Assembly (NCBI GenBank): GCA_963728045.1
Contig: CAVSIE010000004.1
Location: 456,941-520,940, forward strand
Length of the DNA: 64,000 nt
Reading direction: 5' to 3'
Source of the DNA: VRUE01 sp963728045
GTDB lineage: Bacteria > Actinomycetota > Thermoleophilia > Solirubrobacterales > 70-9
Shown: in pieces, positions 18,382 through 26,347 of the stretch
Layout of the letters: each line of letters opens with the position of its first letter
How positions within the stretch are numbered: position 1 is the stretch's first letter
Notes under the pieces: generated by a model
The model's database searches: none
Told to the model about the DNA's origin: nothing
What the model saw: only the letters and a program-made list of their open reading frames with translations
Program-made: the position numbers and the translations under genes

Positions 18382-19686
18382 TCAGGAGCGAAGCAGCGTT
18401 GCGAGGTCGGCCTCGAAGCGCGGGTAGCTGACCGCGGCCGCCTCCATGCCCTCGACCTCGACTCCCTGGGCCGAGGCGAGACCGGCGATCGCGCCCAGCA
18501 TCGCGACGCGGTGGTCGCCGTGCGAGAAGGCAGAGCCGCCGCGCAGGCCGCCGCCGCCCAGAATCCGCATCCCGTCCGCCGTCGGCTCGACCTTGCCACC
18601 GAGGCCGTTCAGCGCCTCGGCGACGACCGCGATCCGGTCCGACTCCTTGCGGCGCAGCTCGGCGGCGTCGCGGATCGTCGTCTCGCCCTCGGCGAAGCAA
18701 GCGACGAGCGCCACCAGCGGCAGCTCGTCGATCGCCAGCGGCACGTCGGCGCCGGCGACCTCCGTGCCGTGCAGCTCGGCGGAGCGGACACGGAGCCGAC
18801 CGGCCGGCTCGCCGCCGCGCTCGCCCTCTGGCTCGACCTCGATCTCGGCCCCCATCCGGGCGAGGATCTGGAGCAGCCCGGTACGCGTCGGATTGAGGCC
18901 GACGCCGCTGAGGGTGACGTCGCTGCCCGGGACCAGCAGCGCCGCGACGAGGAAGAAGGCGGCTGAGGAGAAGTCGGCGGGGACGGCAATCTCGCCGGGC
19001 TCGAGCCGCTGCGCCGGCCGCACGGCGACGGCGCCGTCGCGGCGCTCGACCTCTGCCCCCGCGGCGGCGAGCATCCGCTCGGTGTGGTCGCGACTCGGCA
19101 ACGGCTCGACCACCTGCGTCTCGCCCTCCGCCAGCAGGCCGGCGAAGAGCAGGCAGGACTTGACCTGGGCGCTGGCGACCGGCAGCTCGTAGGAGACACC
19201 CTGCAGCGGCGCGCCGTCGATCTCGAGCGGCGGCAGGCGATCATCGCGGCAGCGCAGCTGCGCCCCCATCAACCGCAGCGGCTCGGCGATGCGATCGACC
19301 GGGCGGCGGCGGATCGAGGTGTCGCCGTCGAGCGTCCAGCTCCCAGTCTCTTGCCCGGCCAGCCAGCCCGGCAGCAGCCGCAGCAGGGTGCCGGCGTTGC
19401 CGACGTCGATGCTCGCCTCGACGAGGCCGCGCAACCCGATGCCGCGGACCGTCATCCGGGATGAGATCGCCGGCGGCCCGGCCGCCGGGCCTTCCACCTC
19501 TGCTCCCAGCTGGCGAATGGCGACCAAGGTCGAGAGCGTGTCGGCCGAGTCGAGGTAGCCGTCGATCGTCGTCTCGCCGTCGGCCATCGCCGCGATCAGC
19601 GCAGCGCGGTGCGAGACCGACTTGTCCGGCGGCGGCCGCAGCGTTCCGCGCAGCGGTCCGGAGGGGTCGAAGCGGGAGGCGCTCAC
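18382..19686 (-). CDS. aroA: 3-phosphoshikimate 1-carboxyvinyltransferase (EPSP synthase)
   Basis: Sixth step of the shikimate pathway, joining shikimate 3-phosphate and phosphoenolpyruvate. The 434 residues start with PPPDKSVSHRAALIAAM, the phosphate/PEP-binding lysine region, and contain GNAGTLLRLLPGWLAG, GDTSIRRRPVDRIAEPL and the late RRKESDRIAVVAEALNGLGG motif. The start overlaps the tyrA stop by 4 bases, so aroA is translated with the tyrosine-branch enzyme. Confidence 0.96.
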   Translation of the reverse strand: MSASRFDPSGPLRGTLRPPPDKSVSHRAALIAAMADGETTIDGYLDSADTLSTLVAIRQLGAEVEGPAAGPPAISSRMTVRGIGLRGLVEASIDVGNAGTLLRLLPGWLAGQETGSWTLDGDTSIRRRPVDRIAEPLRLMGAQLRCRDDRLPPLEIDGAPLQGVSYELPVASAQVKSCLLFAGLLAEGETQVVEPLPSRDHTERMLAAAGAEVERRDGAVAVRPAQRLEPGEIAVPADFSSAAFFLVAALLVPGSDVTLSGVGLNPTRTGLLQILARMGAEIEVEPEGERGGEPAGRLRVRSAELHGTEVAGADVPLAIDELPLVALVACFAEGETTIRDAAELRRKESDRIAVVAEALNGLGGKVEPTADGMRILGGGGLRGGSAFSHGDHRVAMLGAIAGLASAQGVEVEGMEAAAVSYPRFEADLATLLRS

Positions 19687-20771
19687 GCGTCCGAGGGGCC
19701 GATCACGGTCGCCGAGTGACCCAGCTCCCGCACCAGGGTCGCCGCGCGCTCCGCCTGCTCGCGGCCGGCGACCCAGAGCGAGACGGCGCCCGAGCGCATG
19801 TCGGGAGCCGGGTGCAGAGCCATGTCCTCGATGTTGACGCCGGCCTCGCCCAGCGCCAGGGCCAGCTCGGCGACGATGCCCGGACGGTTGACGACGACGA
19901 CGCGGAGCTCGTGCAGCAGTCCGCCCGCGAGGTCAGCCTCGAGCAGGTTGCGCCTGGCGTCCCCCGCCGCCTCGTGCCAGGCAGCGACGGCTTGGCGGTC
20001 ACCGCTGCGGATCAGCTCCGCGGCCTCGCGCAGCCGCTCACCGGCATCTTCGATCGCCTCCGCCACCGCGTCGCTGTTGGTTAAGAAGATGTCGCTCCAG
20101 ATCGCCGGGTTGGCGCCGGCGACGCGGGTCGTGTCGCGAAAGCTCGGCCCGACCTCGGGCATCCGCTCCGAGTCGCGGGTCAGCTCGGCGGCCGCCTGGC
20201 CGACCAGCACGTTGGCGACGACGTGCGGCAGGTGGCTGACCGTCGCCATCAAGCGGTCGTGGGTCTCGGCGGCGATCGCCTGCGGCCTCGCGCCGAGGTC
20301 GGAGACCGCCCGCTGCAGCTTGTCGTAGAGCATGCCGCCGGAGCGCTCGGTCGGGGTCAGGTACCAGCGCGCGCCCTGGAAGAGGTCGGAGCGGGCGTTT
20401 TCCACCCCGGACGTCTCCGCTCCGGCCAGGGGATGGCCGCCGATGAAGCGCTCGTCGCTACCCAGGGCGGCGACGATCTCGCGCTTGGTCGAGCCGACGT
20501 CGGTGACGACGGCGTCGGGGCCACAGGCCTCGAGCGCGGCGCCCGCCAGCGACGGCAGCGCCGCCACCGGAGCTGCGCAGAAGATCACCTCGGCCGCCTC
20601 GCAAGCCTCGCCGGGCGTGCTGGCGCCGCGATCGAGGGCGCCTGACTCGACCGCTCGCGCCAGCGTCGCCGGGTCGGCGTCGAAGCCGACCACCTCGCCA
20701 CCCTCGTGGCGCCGCGCCGCCAGCCCGATCGAGCCGCCGATCAGGCCGACCCCGAGGACGGCGATTCTCAT
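19683..20771 (-). CDS. tyrA: Prephenate dehydrogenase with C-terminal ACT domain
   Basis: Oxidative decarboxylation of prephenate (or arogenate) toward tyrosine. The 362-residue reading starts MRIAVLGVGLIGGSIG, an NAD(P) Rossmann motif, and has FIGGHPLAGAE (catalytic histidine region) and FRDTTRVAGANPAIWSDI. An ACT domain occupies about residues 290-362 (LRVVVVNRPGIVAELALALG), so feedback control by an amino acid is likely. The very long upstream open frame is a shadow of aroF; the ATG at 20771 overlaps the aroF stop by 4 bases. Confidence 0.94.
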   Translation of the reverse strand: MRIAVLGVGLIGGSIGLAARRHEGGEVVGFDADPATLARAVESGALDRGASTPGEACEAAEVIFCAAPVAALPSLAGAALEACGPDAVVTDVGSTKREIVAALGSDERFIGGHPLAGAETSGVENARSDLFQGARWYLTPTERSGGMLYDKLQRAVSDLGARPQAIAAETHDRLMATVSHLPHVVANVLVGQAAAELTRDSERMPEVGPSFRDTTRVAGANPAIWSDIFLTNSDAVAEAIEDAGERLREAAELIRSGDRQAVAAWHEAAGDARRNLLEADLAGGLLHELRVVVVNRPGIVAELALALGEAGVNIEDMALHPAPDMRSGAVSLWVAGREQAERAATLVRELGHSATVIGPSDA

Positions 20772-21850
20772 TCGCCGCGCCGCGCCCGCACGGCCGAGGC
20801 GCACTGCTCGAGCACCCGCACCGTCTCGTCCCAGTCCATGCAGGCATCGGTGATCGACTGCCCGTAAGTGAGATCGGCGCTGTCGCCGAGGTCCTGGCGC
20901 CCCTCGACCAGGAACGACTCGAGCATGACGCCGACGATGCGGCTGTTGCCGTCGGCGACCTGGTCGGCGACGTGACCGGCAGCCAGCACCTGCAGCGCCG
21001 GATCCTTCTTGCTGTTGTCGTGCGAAGCGTCGACGACGACGCGCTCCGGGAGCCCGGCCTCGCCCAGCCTCGCCAGCGCCTCGGCGACGCCCTCGAGGTC
21101 GTAGTTGGGGGCCTCCCTGCCGCCGCGCAAGATGACGTGGCCGTCGGGGTTGCCGGTCGTGTAGAGGACGGCCGGGTTGCCGCCGTCGTCGATGCCGGCG
21201 AAGGCGTGCGGCGCCGCTGCGGCGCGCACGGCGTCGACGGCGACCTGGATGTCTCCGTCGGTGCGGTTCTTGAACCCGATCGGCATCGAGAGGCCGGAGC
21301 CGAGCTGCCGATGGATCTGGCTCTCGGTGGTGCGCGCCCCGATTGCTCCCCAGGAGACCGTGTCGGCGATGTACTGGGGCGTGATCGGATCGAGGAACTC
21401 GCAGCCGACCGGCAGGCCGAGGTCGAGCACCTGTAGCAGCAGCGCCCGCGCCATCCGCAAGCCCGCGTTGACGTCGCCGGAGCCGTCGAGGTGGGGGTCG
21501 TTGATCAGGCCCTTCCAGCCGGTCGTCGTGCGCGGCTTCTCGAAGTAGACGCGCATCACCACCAGCAGCTCGTCGCCGAATTCGCGGGCCGCCTCGGCGA
21601 GGTTGCCGGCGTACTCGAGCGCCGCGACCGGGTCGTGGACGCTGCACGGCCCGACCACGACCATCACCCGGTCGTCGGCTCCGTCGAGAACGTTCCCCAC
21701 TTCCCCGCGGCCCCTGACAACGGCCTTTTCGCGTGCCTCGCCCAGCGGCAGCTCCTCGAGCAGCGTCGTCGGCGAGACGAGCTCCTCGACTCGCTCGATT
21801 CGCTGGTCGCGAACGCGATCCCGAGTCTTTCCCTGCATCCCGATAATCAT
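20768..21850 (-). CDS. aroF: 3-deoxy-7-phosphoheptulonate synthase, class I AroFGH type
   Basis: First shikimate-pathway enzyme, joining erythrose 4-phosphate and PEP. The 360 residues follow the proteobacterial AroG pattern closely: VVVGPCSVHDPVAALEYA, MRVYFEKPRTTTGWKGLI, SWGAIGARTTESQIHR, VVDASHDNSKKDP and GQSITDACMDWDET. Many actinobacteria use the class II enzyme instead. An open frame extends to 22021, but the ATG at 21850 has GGAGGGCGGTGAAGG just upstream and gives the family N-terminus; the ATG at 21871 is the alternative. It heads the aroF-tyrA-aroA group. Confidence 0.93.
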   Translation of the reverse strand: MIIGMQGKTRDRVRDQRIERVEELVSPTTLLEELPLGEAREKAVVRGRGEVGNVLDGADDRVMVVVGPCSVHDPVAALEYAGNLAEAAREFGDELLVVMRVYFEKPRTTTGWKGLINDPHLDGSGDVNAGLRMARALLLQVLDLGLPVGCEFLDPITPQYIADTVSWGAIGARTTESQIHRQLGSGLSMPIGFKNRTDGDIQVAVDAVRAAAAPHAFAGIDDGGNPAVLYTTGNPDGHVILRGGREAPNYDLEGVAEALARLGEAGLPERVVVDASHDNSKKDPALQVLAAGHVADQVADGNSRIVGVMLESFLVEGRQDLGDSADLTYGQSITDACMDWDETVRVLEQCASAVRARRGE

Positions 21851-22120
21851 TTTGCCTTCACCGCCCTCCATGCTCAAAAATCCTACTTCGGGTATGCCCC
21901 ATCGCACAAACGTCCAAGCGAAGAGACGAGGATGTCCGGCGCCCGGCCGAGAAAACTTGGGTGCGGCAGCACGCCGCGAGGCCGGACGCCTAGCTAAATC
22001 GCCAATAGGACTCAGAGGCACGCGCGAGCCCGCCCGAGTGGGCGGCGGAGGTGTTCGGCGTGGTGACTCGAGTCATCCCGTCCTTTGTAGCAGGGCAAGC
22101 CGACCGCGGCAACCCGGGCG
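21851..22120 (-). promoter_or_regulatory. Leader region between hisC and aroF
   Basis: About 270 bases without a supported gene. It contains a perfect 12-base palindrome TGACTCGAGTCA at 22064-22075. Nearer aroF, GTCCGGC (about 21981-21987) can pair with GCCGGAC (about 21936-21942). No T-box, leader peptide rich in aromatic residues, or riboswitch core was found. Promoter and control function are inferred only from position. Confidence 0.3.
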
Positions 22121-23212
22121 CTAGATCAGCTCGGCGATCGCGACGAGGAAGCGGTCGTTCTCAGCCGCCGTCCCATAAGTGACGCGGATGTGGCCGGGGT
22201 CGCCGAGGGGGCTGCCCGGGCGGACGGCGATCGAGCGCTCGGCGAGGCCGGCGACGACCTCGCCCTCGCCGGCGTCGCCGAGGTCGACCCAGGAGAAGTT
22301 GGCTTGGGTCGCGGCGGTGCGCAAGCCGATCTCACGCAGCCCCTCCTCGACCCGGATCCGCTCGGCGACCGTGCTCTCCACCCTGCGGGCGACGTCGTCC
22401 TGGTGCAGGATCGCCTCGGCGGCGGCGGCCTGGGCAAGCGCGTTGACGCTGAACGGCTGCCGCACGGCGTCAACCGCAGCGCGGAACTTGGCGGAGCCGA
22501 CTGCGTAGCCGACCCGCAGACCGGCGAGGCCGTAGCACTTGCTGAACGTGCGCAGGACGACCAGGTTCGGGAACTCGGCCAGCAGGTCGATGCCGGCGTC
22601 GGCGTCCTCGACGGCCTGGAACTCGACGTAGGCCTCATCGAGCGCGATCGTCACATGCGCCGGGACCCGCTCGCAGAAGGCGGCGATCTCAGTAGTCGGG
22701 AGGTGGGTGCCGGTTGGGTTGTTGGGGTTGCAGACGACGACGAGCTGGGTCGCCGCGGTCACCTCGGCGGCCATCGCGTCGAGGTCGTGGACGCCGCCGG
22801 CGGCGAGTGGGACGCGGATCTCGCGCGCCCCGGTCAGCGCCGCCAGGTACGGGTACATCGAGAAGGACGGCCAGGCGTAGACGATCTCGGAGCCGGGCTC
22901 GCAGAGTGCCTCGGCGGCGGCAAGGAGGATCTCGCAGGAGCCGTTGCCGACCGCGATCCGGCCAGGCTCTGTCTCGTGCCGCTCGGCGATGCGCTCGCGC
23001 AGCAGGGTCGCGTCGGGGTCCGGGTAGCGGTTCATCGCCACGGCGGCGGCCTTGATCGTCGCGACCACCTCCGGGTGGGGCGGGAACGGCGACTCGTTGG
23101 AGGCGAGCTGGGCGATCTCGCCTGCGGCGATCGCCTCCGGCGCCTGCCCGGTCGGCACGCCGGCTTTGTAGCCCGGAATGCGGGCAAGCTTCTCGGCGAA
23201 GGTGACGGTCAC
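22121..23212 (-). CDS. hisC: Histidinol-phosphate aminotransferase (class I/II aminotransferase)
   Basis: PLP enzyme of 363 residues. The pattern ASNESPFPPHPEV near the N-terminus, VVVCNPNNPTGTHLP, LDEAYVEF and the PLP lysine in TFSKCYGLAGLRVGY fit HisC. Because it sits among aroH, aroF, tyrA and aroA it could also transaminate phenylpyruvate or prephenate; HisC-like proteins often do. The open frame reaches 23254, but this extra part runs through a hairpin, and the homologous sequence begins after the GTG at 23212, which I chose. No clear ribosome-binding site precedes it. Confidence 0.88.
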   Translation of the reverse strand: MTVTFAEKLARIPGYKAGVPTGQAPEAIAAGEIAQLASNESPFPPHPEVVATIKAAAVAMNRYPDPDATLLRERIAERHETEPGRIAVGNGSCEILLAAAEALCEPGSEIVYAWPSFSMYPYLAALTGAREIRVPLAAGGVHDLDAMAAEVTAATQLVVVCNPNNPTGTHLPTTEIAAFCERVPAHVTIALDEAYVEFQAVEDADAGIDLLAEFPNLVVLRTFSKCYGLAGLRVGYAVGSAKFRAAVDAVRQPFSVNALAQAAAAEAILHQDDVARRVESTVAERIRVEEGLREIGLRTAATQANFSWVDLGDAGEGEVVAGLAERSIAVRPGSPLGDPGHIRVTYGTAAENDRFLVAIAELI

Positions 23213-23223
23213 CCGCAAGAGTT

Positions 23224-23261
23224 TGAAGGATTGTCCACACGCGGGTGGGGACAATCCTTCA
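23224..23261 (-). terminator. Hairpin between aroH and hisC (terminator or attenuator)
   Basis: A 13-base perfect stem (first arm TGAAGGATTGTCC) around a 12-base loop. It lies 9 bases after the aroH stop and ends 11 bases before the hisC start, so on the minus strand it forms both the aroH 3' end and the hisC 5' leader. The following CAAACTCTT is only moderately U-rich. It could end aroH transcripts or tune hisC expression. Confidence 0.55.
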
Positions 23262-23270
23262 TCGAAGCGG

Positions 23271-23651
23271 TTACTGGGCCGCGTGGAGGTCCGAGCGAAG
23301 CTCCTGCGTATCCCCTAAATAGGTGTGGGCCGGAGAGTGACCCACTGGCGCGTAGTAGTGGACCATCGCCCGAATCACCCGCGGCATCGCGCCGGGAACG
23401 TCGATCTCGCGGGCGCAGATCAGTGGCACCGACTCCAGCCCGACGTTGCGGGCCGCCACGGCCGGGAACTCGGCGTCGAGGTCCTGTGTCGTCGTGAACA
23501 TGCAGCTGACCATCGCCTCCGGCCCGAGCTCGTTGCGGCTCAGCAGCTCGCGCAGCAGCGCCTCCGTCGCGGCGACGATCGCCTCCGCCTCGTTGGCCTC
23601 CGCCTGGACGGCGCCGCGGACGGCGAACAGCCGTTCCTCGCCCTCGCTCAT
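23271..23651 (-). CDS. aroH: Chorismate mutase, AroH type
   Basis: Converts chorismate to prephenate, the substrate of the nearby TyrA. The 126 residues show the monofunctional AroH pattern: LFAVRGAVQAEANEAEAI with the active-site arginine, FTTTQDLDAEFPAVAAR, and VPLICAREIDVPGAMPRVIR. An ATG six codons upstream is open, but the ATG at 23651 is preceded by GAGGGGTGGGA and gives the usual N-terminus. It ends in front of a strong hairpin. Confidence 0.93.
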   Translation of the reverse strand: MSEGEERLFAVRGAVQAEANEAEAIVAATEALLRELLSRNELGPEAMVSCMFTTTQDLDAEFPAVAARNVGLESVPLICAREIDVPGAMPRVIRAMVHYYAPVGHSPAHTYLGDTQELRSDLHAAQ

Positions 23652-23670
23652 TCCCACCCCTCGGTCCACC

Positions 23671-24366
23671 TCACGGGGCTACATCCTTCCAGAGGTTGGC
23701 GATCTCGTCGTCGGAGAGGCGACGCGCCTCTCCCGAGGCCAGCCCACCGAGGGCGATCGGGCCGAAGCGCACCCGACGCAACGCGACCACCTCGTTGCCG
23801 ACCGCCTCGGCCATCCGGCGCACCTGGCGGTTGCGTCCCTCGCGCAGGACGATCTCGACCTCGCGCTCGCCGCGCCGGCTCACTTCTGCCGGCGCGGTGG
23901 GACCGTCGTCGAGCTCGACTCCGCGCCGCAGCTGCTCCAGATCGCGGTCCGAGGAAGGCCGACGCAGCTCGACCCGGTAGGCCTTCGGCACTTCGTAGCG
24001 CGGATGCGTGAGCTGGTTGGCCAGCTCTCCGTCGTTGGTCAGCAGCAAGAGCCCGGTCGAGTCGGCATCGAGCCGCCCGACCGGGTACAGCCGCGCCCCA
24101 GTGCGAACCAGCTCGACCACCGCCGGCCGACTCCCCGGCTCCCGCGCCGTCGACACAACCCCAGCAGGCTTGTTCACCACCCAAACCTCCCGCGTCTCCG
24201 TCCCCACTGGCGCACCATCGACGCGCACGTCGTCGTCAGCATCAACGTCCCGCGCTGGATCGGCGACAACCTCACCGCTAACCGTCACTCGGCCCGAGGC
24301 AATGATGCTCTCCGCTCTACGACGGGAAGCAATACCGCCGTGCGCCAGGTACTTAGCGAGGCGCAA
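23671..24366 (-). CDS. rluB: 23S rRNA pseudouridine synthase (RluB/RsuA family)
   Basis: 231 residues: an N-terminal S4 RNA-binding domain (about 1-60, RLAKYLAHGGIASRRRAE) and a pseudouridine synthase domain with the catalytic aspartate in GRLDADSTGLLLLTNDG and the late REGRNRQVRRMAEAVG. The start must be TTG at 24366: an in-frame TGA stands two codons upstream and the S4 domain begins immediately after. This TTG lies within the left arm of a large hairpin (24362-24420), so initiation may be structurally masked. It follows scpB, a frequent neighbour of rluB in bacteria. Confidence 0.93.
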   Translation of the reverse strand: MRLAKYLAHGGIASRRRAESIIASGRVTVSGEVVADPARDVDADDDVRVDGAPVGTETREVWVVNKPAGVVSTAREPGSRPAVVELVRTGARLYPVGRLDADSTGLLLLTNDGELANQLTHPRYEVPKAYRVELRRPSSDRDLEQLRRGVELDDGPTAPAEVSRRGEREVEIVLREGRNRQVRRMAEAVGNEVVALRRVRFGPIALGGLASGEARRLSDDEIANLWKDVAP

Positions 24367-24420
24367 GGATCAATCCCGGCGAGCCTCCCAAAAAGGGCGT
24401 AGCCGGGAGTGATCCTTGCG
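24362..24420 (-). terminator. Long hairpin between scpB and rluB covering the rluB start
   Basis: 19-base arms (24362-24380 and 24402-24420) with a single mismatch around a 21-base loop that itself contains CCTCCCAAAAAGGG. It begins 9 bases after the scpB stop on the minus strand. The distal arm includes the rluB TTG. It may be a terminator, or a translational gate for rluB. Confidence 0.55.
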
Positions 24421-24429
24421 ACTCGCCAA

Positions 24430-25002
24430 TCATGGCTCAGCTCTTTGCTCGCCCGCCTTGAGCAGCCGCTCGCGCAGCTCGCGCTCGTCCTCCGGGGTGG
24501 GATCGAACTTCGACGGATCCGGCAGCTGGTCGAGGCCGGCGAGCCCGAAGAGCCGCTCGAACAGCTCGGTCGTCTTGAAGATCGCGGCGCCGAAGCGCGA
24601 GCGCCCCGACTCTTCGATCAGGCCGCGCTCGGCCAGCGTCTGCACCGCCGACTCCGAGGAGACGCCACGGATCCGCGCCACCTCAGGACGCGAGACCGGC
24701 TGCAGGTAGGCGACGATCGCCAGCGTCTCGGCCTGCGCCTGGGTCAGCGGCGGGGTGCGCGGCTTGGCGAGCAACCGCCGTGCTGCCGCCTCGCTGGCGG
24801 GATCGCTGGCCAGCGAGAAACCGCCGGCGACCTCGCGCAGGACCACGCCCCGCTTGCCCTCGCCGAGGTCTTCGCGCAGCAGGTCGATCGCCTCGGCGAC
24901 CTGCCCCTCCTTCGCCTCAGTCGCCTCCGCCAGGTCGGCGAGAGAGACCGGCTGCGGCGAGAGGAAGAGCAGAGCCTCGACCGTCCGCGCCAGGTCGTTC
25001 AC
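24430..25002 (-). CDS. scpB: Segregation and condensation protein B
   Basis: Winged-helix partner of ScpA in the SMC condensin complex. The 190 residues start VNDLARTVEALLFLS and include LTQAQAETLAIVAYLQPVSR and VQTLAERGLIEESGR, the second winged helix. The GTG start at 25002 overlaps the scpA stop by 4 bases (GTGA). The longer open frame is a shadow of scpA. The C-terminal 40 residues are charged. Confidence 0.93.
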   Translation of the reverse strand: MNDLARTVEALLFLSPQPVSLADLAEATEAKEGQVAEAIDLLREDLGEGKRGVVLREVAGGFSLASDPASEAAARRLLAKPRTPPLTQAQAETLAIVAYLQPVSRPEVARIRGVSSESAVQTLAERGLIEESGRSRFGAAIFKTTELFERLFGLAGLDQLPDPSKFDPTPEDERELRERLLKAGEQRAEP

Positions 25003-25724
25003 GACGCGACCTTCCGGATCTCGATCGGGCCCAACGGCTTGGACTGCTCCCACGTGACCTCCCCCTTGCGGTAGAGCTCGAGCAGCGCGAACAGGGTCAC
25101 CGCTTGGGTGAGCCGGTCCTCGCCGCCGAACTGCTCGTCGAAGTCGATGCTCGGGCGCCCGGCCAGCGCGTCGCGCAGGGCGCTCAGCCGCTTTTCCAGC
25201 GAGACGGTCGGGCGAATGTGCTCGAAGTTCAGCTCGGGCGGCGTCGTCAGCAGGTCGCCCAGGGCGACGCCGAGCCGTTCCGGGTCATAAGCGGCGGTGG
25301 CGGCCTCGAGGGCGACGCGGCGCAGCTCGGGAGGCAGCGGCGCAGCCCGGTAGAGGTGGCCACGCTCGGCCTCGAAGCGCTCGGTCAGCATTGCCGCCGC
25401 GTCACGGTAGCGGCGGTACTCGAGCAGGCGGGCGAGCAGCTCCTCGACCGCCTCCTCCGGCGTCGCCTCCTCCAGCCCCTCGTCGGCGCCGGGCAGGAGC
25501 AGGCGGGACTTCAGCTCCAGCAGGGAGGCGATCAGGACGAGGAACTCGGTCGCCACCTCCAGCTCGAGCTCGCCCTCGCGCTCGAGGTGCTCGACGTAGG
25601 CGACCACGACCTCACCCAGCTCGACCTCGAGCAGGCTCACCTCCTCGCGCAGCACGACCGCCATCAGCAGGTCGAACGGCCCGGCGAAGACGTCGAGGTC
25701 GAGATCCAGCTCGGCGACGGTCAC
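24999..25724 (-). CDS. scpA: Segregation and condensation protein A
   Basis: Kleisin subunit that bridges SMC heads. The 241 residues show the kleisin N-terminal pattern FAGPFDLLMAVVLREEVSLLEVELGEV and FLVLIASLLELKSRLLLPG, a long middle helix region, and a C-terminal winged helix (LFALLELYRKGEVTWEQ). The start is GTG at 25724. It overlaps scpB by 4 bases and begins 9 bases after the ORF6N gene stop. Confidence 0.93.
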   Translation of the reverse strand: MTVAELDLDLDVFAGPFDLLMAVVLREEVSLLEVELGEVVVAYVEHLEREGELELEVATEFLVLIASLLELKSRLLLPGADEGLEEATPEEAVEELLARLLEYRRYRDAAAMLTERFEAERGHLYRAAPLPPELRRVALEAATAAYDPERLGVALGDLLTTPPELNFEHIRPTVSLEKRLSALRDALAGRPSIDFDEQFGGEDRLTQAVTLFALLELYRKGEVTWEQSKPLGPIEIRKVAS

Positions 25725-25733
25725 GGGTAAAGC

Positions 25734-26312
25734 CTAGTTCTCGTCTGGTGGCCGGAAGCCAACCGGGTGCCGACGCTTGGGCGGTGGCGCCATTAGCTCC
25801 TTCAGGGCTCTGAAAATCGTGGCGAGATGTTTGTCGTGCTCACCGAGCTTTCCAGCGGTGGTCTCTTCGAGCACATCAATACGCTTCTTCAACTCCGCGT
25901 AGTTGGACGCCGCTCGGCGCATCTCCACAAATGCGCGCATGATTTCGATATTGACCGCTACAGCGCGCTCACTTCGCAGAACGCTCGAGTGCATTGCCAC
26001 CCCTTGCTCGGTGAAAGCGTAAGGAAGGGTTCGGCGACCTCCACGACCGCGGTTTGAGATCACAGATCGTGATCTCAAAGACTCCAGATCCTCTGCAGAT
26101 AGCCGGAACATGAAGTCGCCGGGAAAGCGCTTCGGGTTGCGCTTTACCTGCTGCAGCAGCACCCGCGTTTCCACGCCGTACAGGTCAGCTAGATCCGAAT
26201 CGAGCATCACCTGCCTTCCCTCGACGACGATGATCTGAGGAGCCCTGACGGGATTTGCGCTGCCTGGCTTCTCGACTTGGACGACACCATCCCTCAAGAG
26301 TGCCAGCCGCAC
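25734..26312 (-). CDS. ORF6N-domain DNA-binding protein (copy 1)
   Basis: 192 residues. An ORF6N domain fills about residues 25-115: QVMLDSDLADLYGVETR, NPKRFPGDFMFRLS, then YAFTEQGVAMHSSVL. A helical segment follows (MRAFVEMRRAASNYAELKKRIDVLEE), and the tail is basic (PPPKRRHPVGF). ORF6N domains are typical of phage antirepressors and mobile-element regulators. The GTG at 26312 is the longest start; later starts are possible. Local GC is lower than the neighbours (about 48-57 percent in 60-base samples), suggesting transfer. A paralogue lies at 27352-27960 on the far side of trpS. Function unknown. Confidence 0.8.
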   Translation of the reverse strand: MRLALLRDGVVQVEKPGSANPVRAPQIIVVEGRQVMLDSDLADLYGVETRVLLQQVKRNPKRFPGDFMFRLSAEDLESLRSRSVISNRGRGGRRTLPYAFTEQGVAMHSSVLRSERAVAVNIEIMRAFVEMRRAASNYAELKKRIDVLEETTAGKLGEHDKHLATIFRALKELMAPPPKRRHPVGFRPPDEN

Positions 26313-26347
26313 CGGCCGCGATCGCCGCGGCAGCAGAAACGTTCTAG

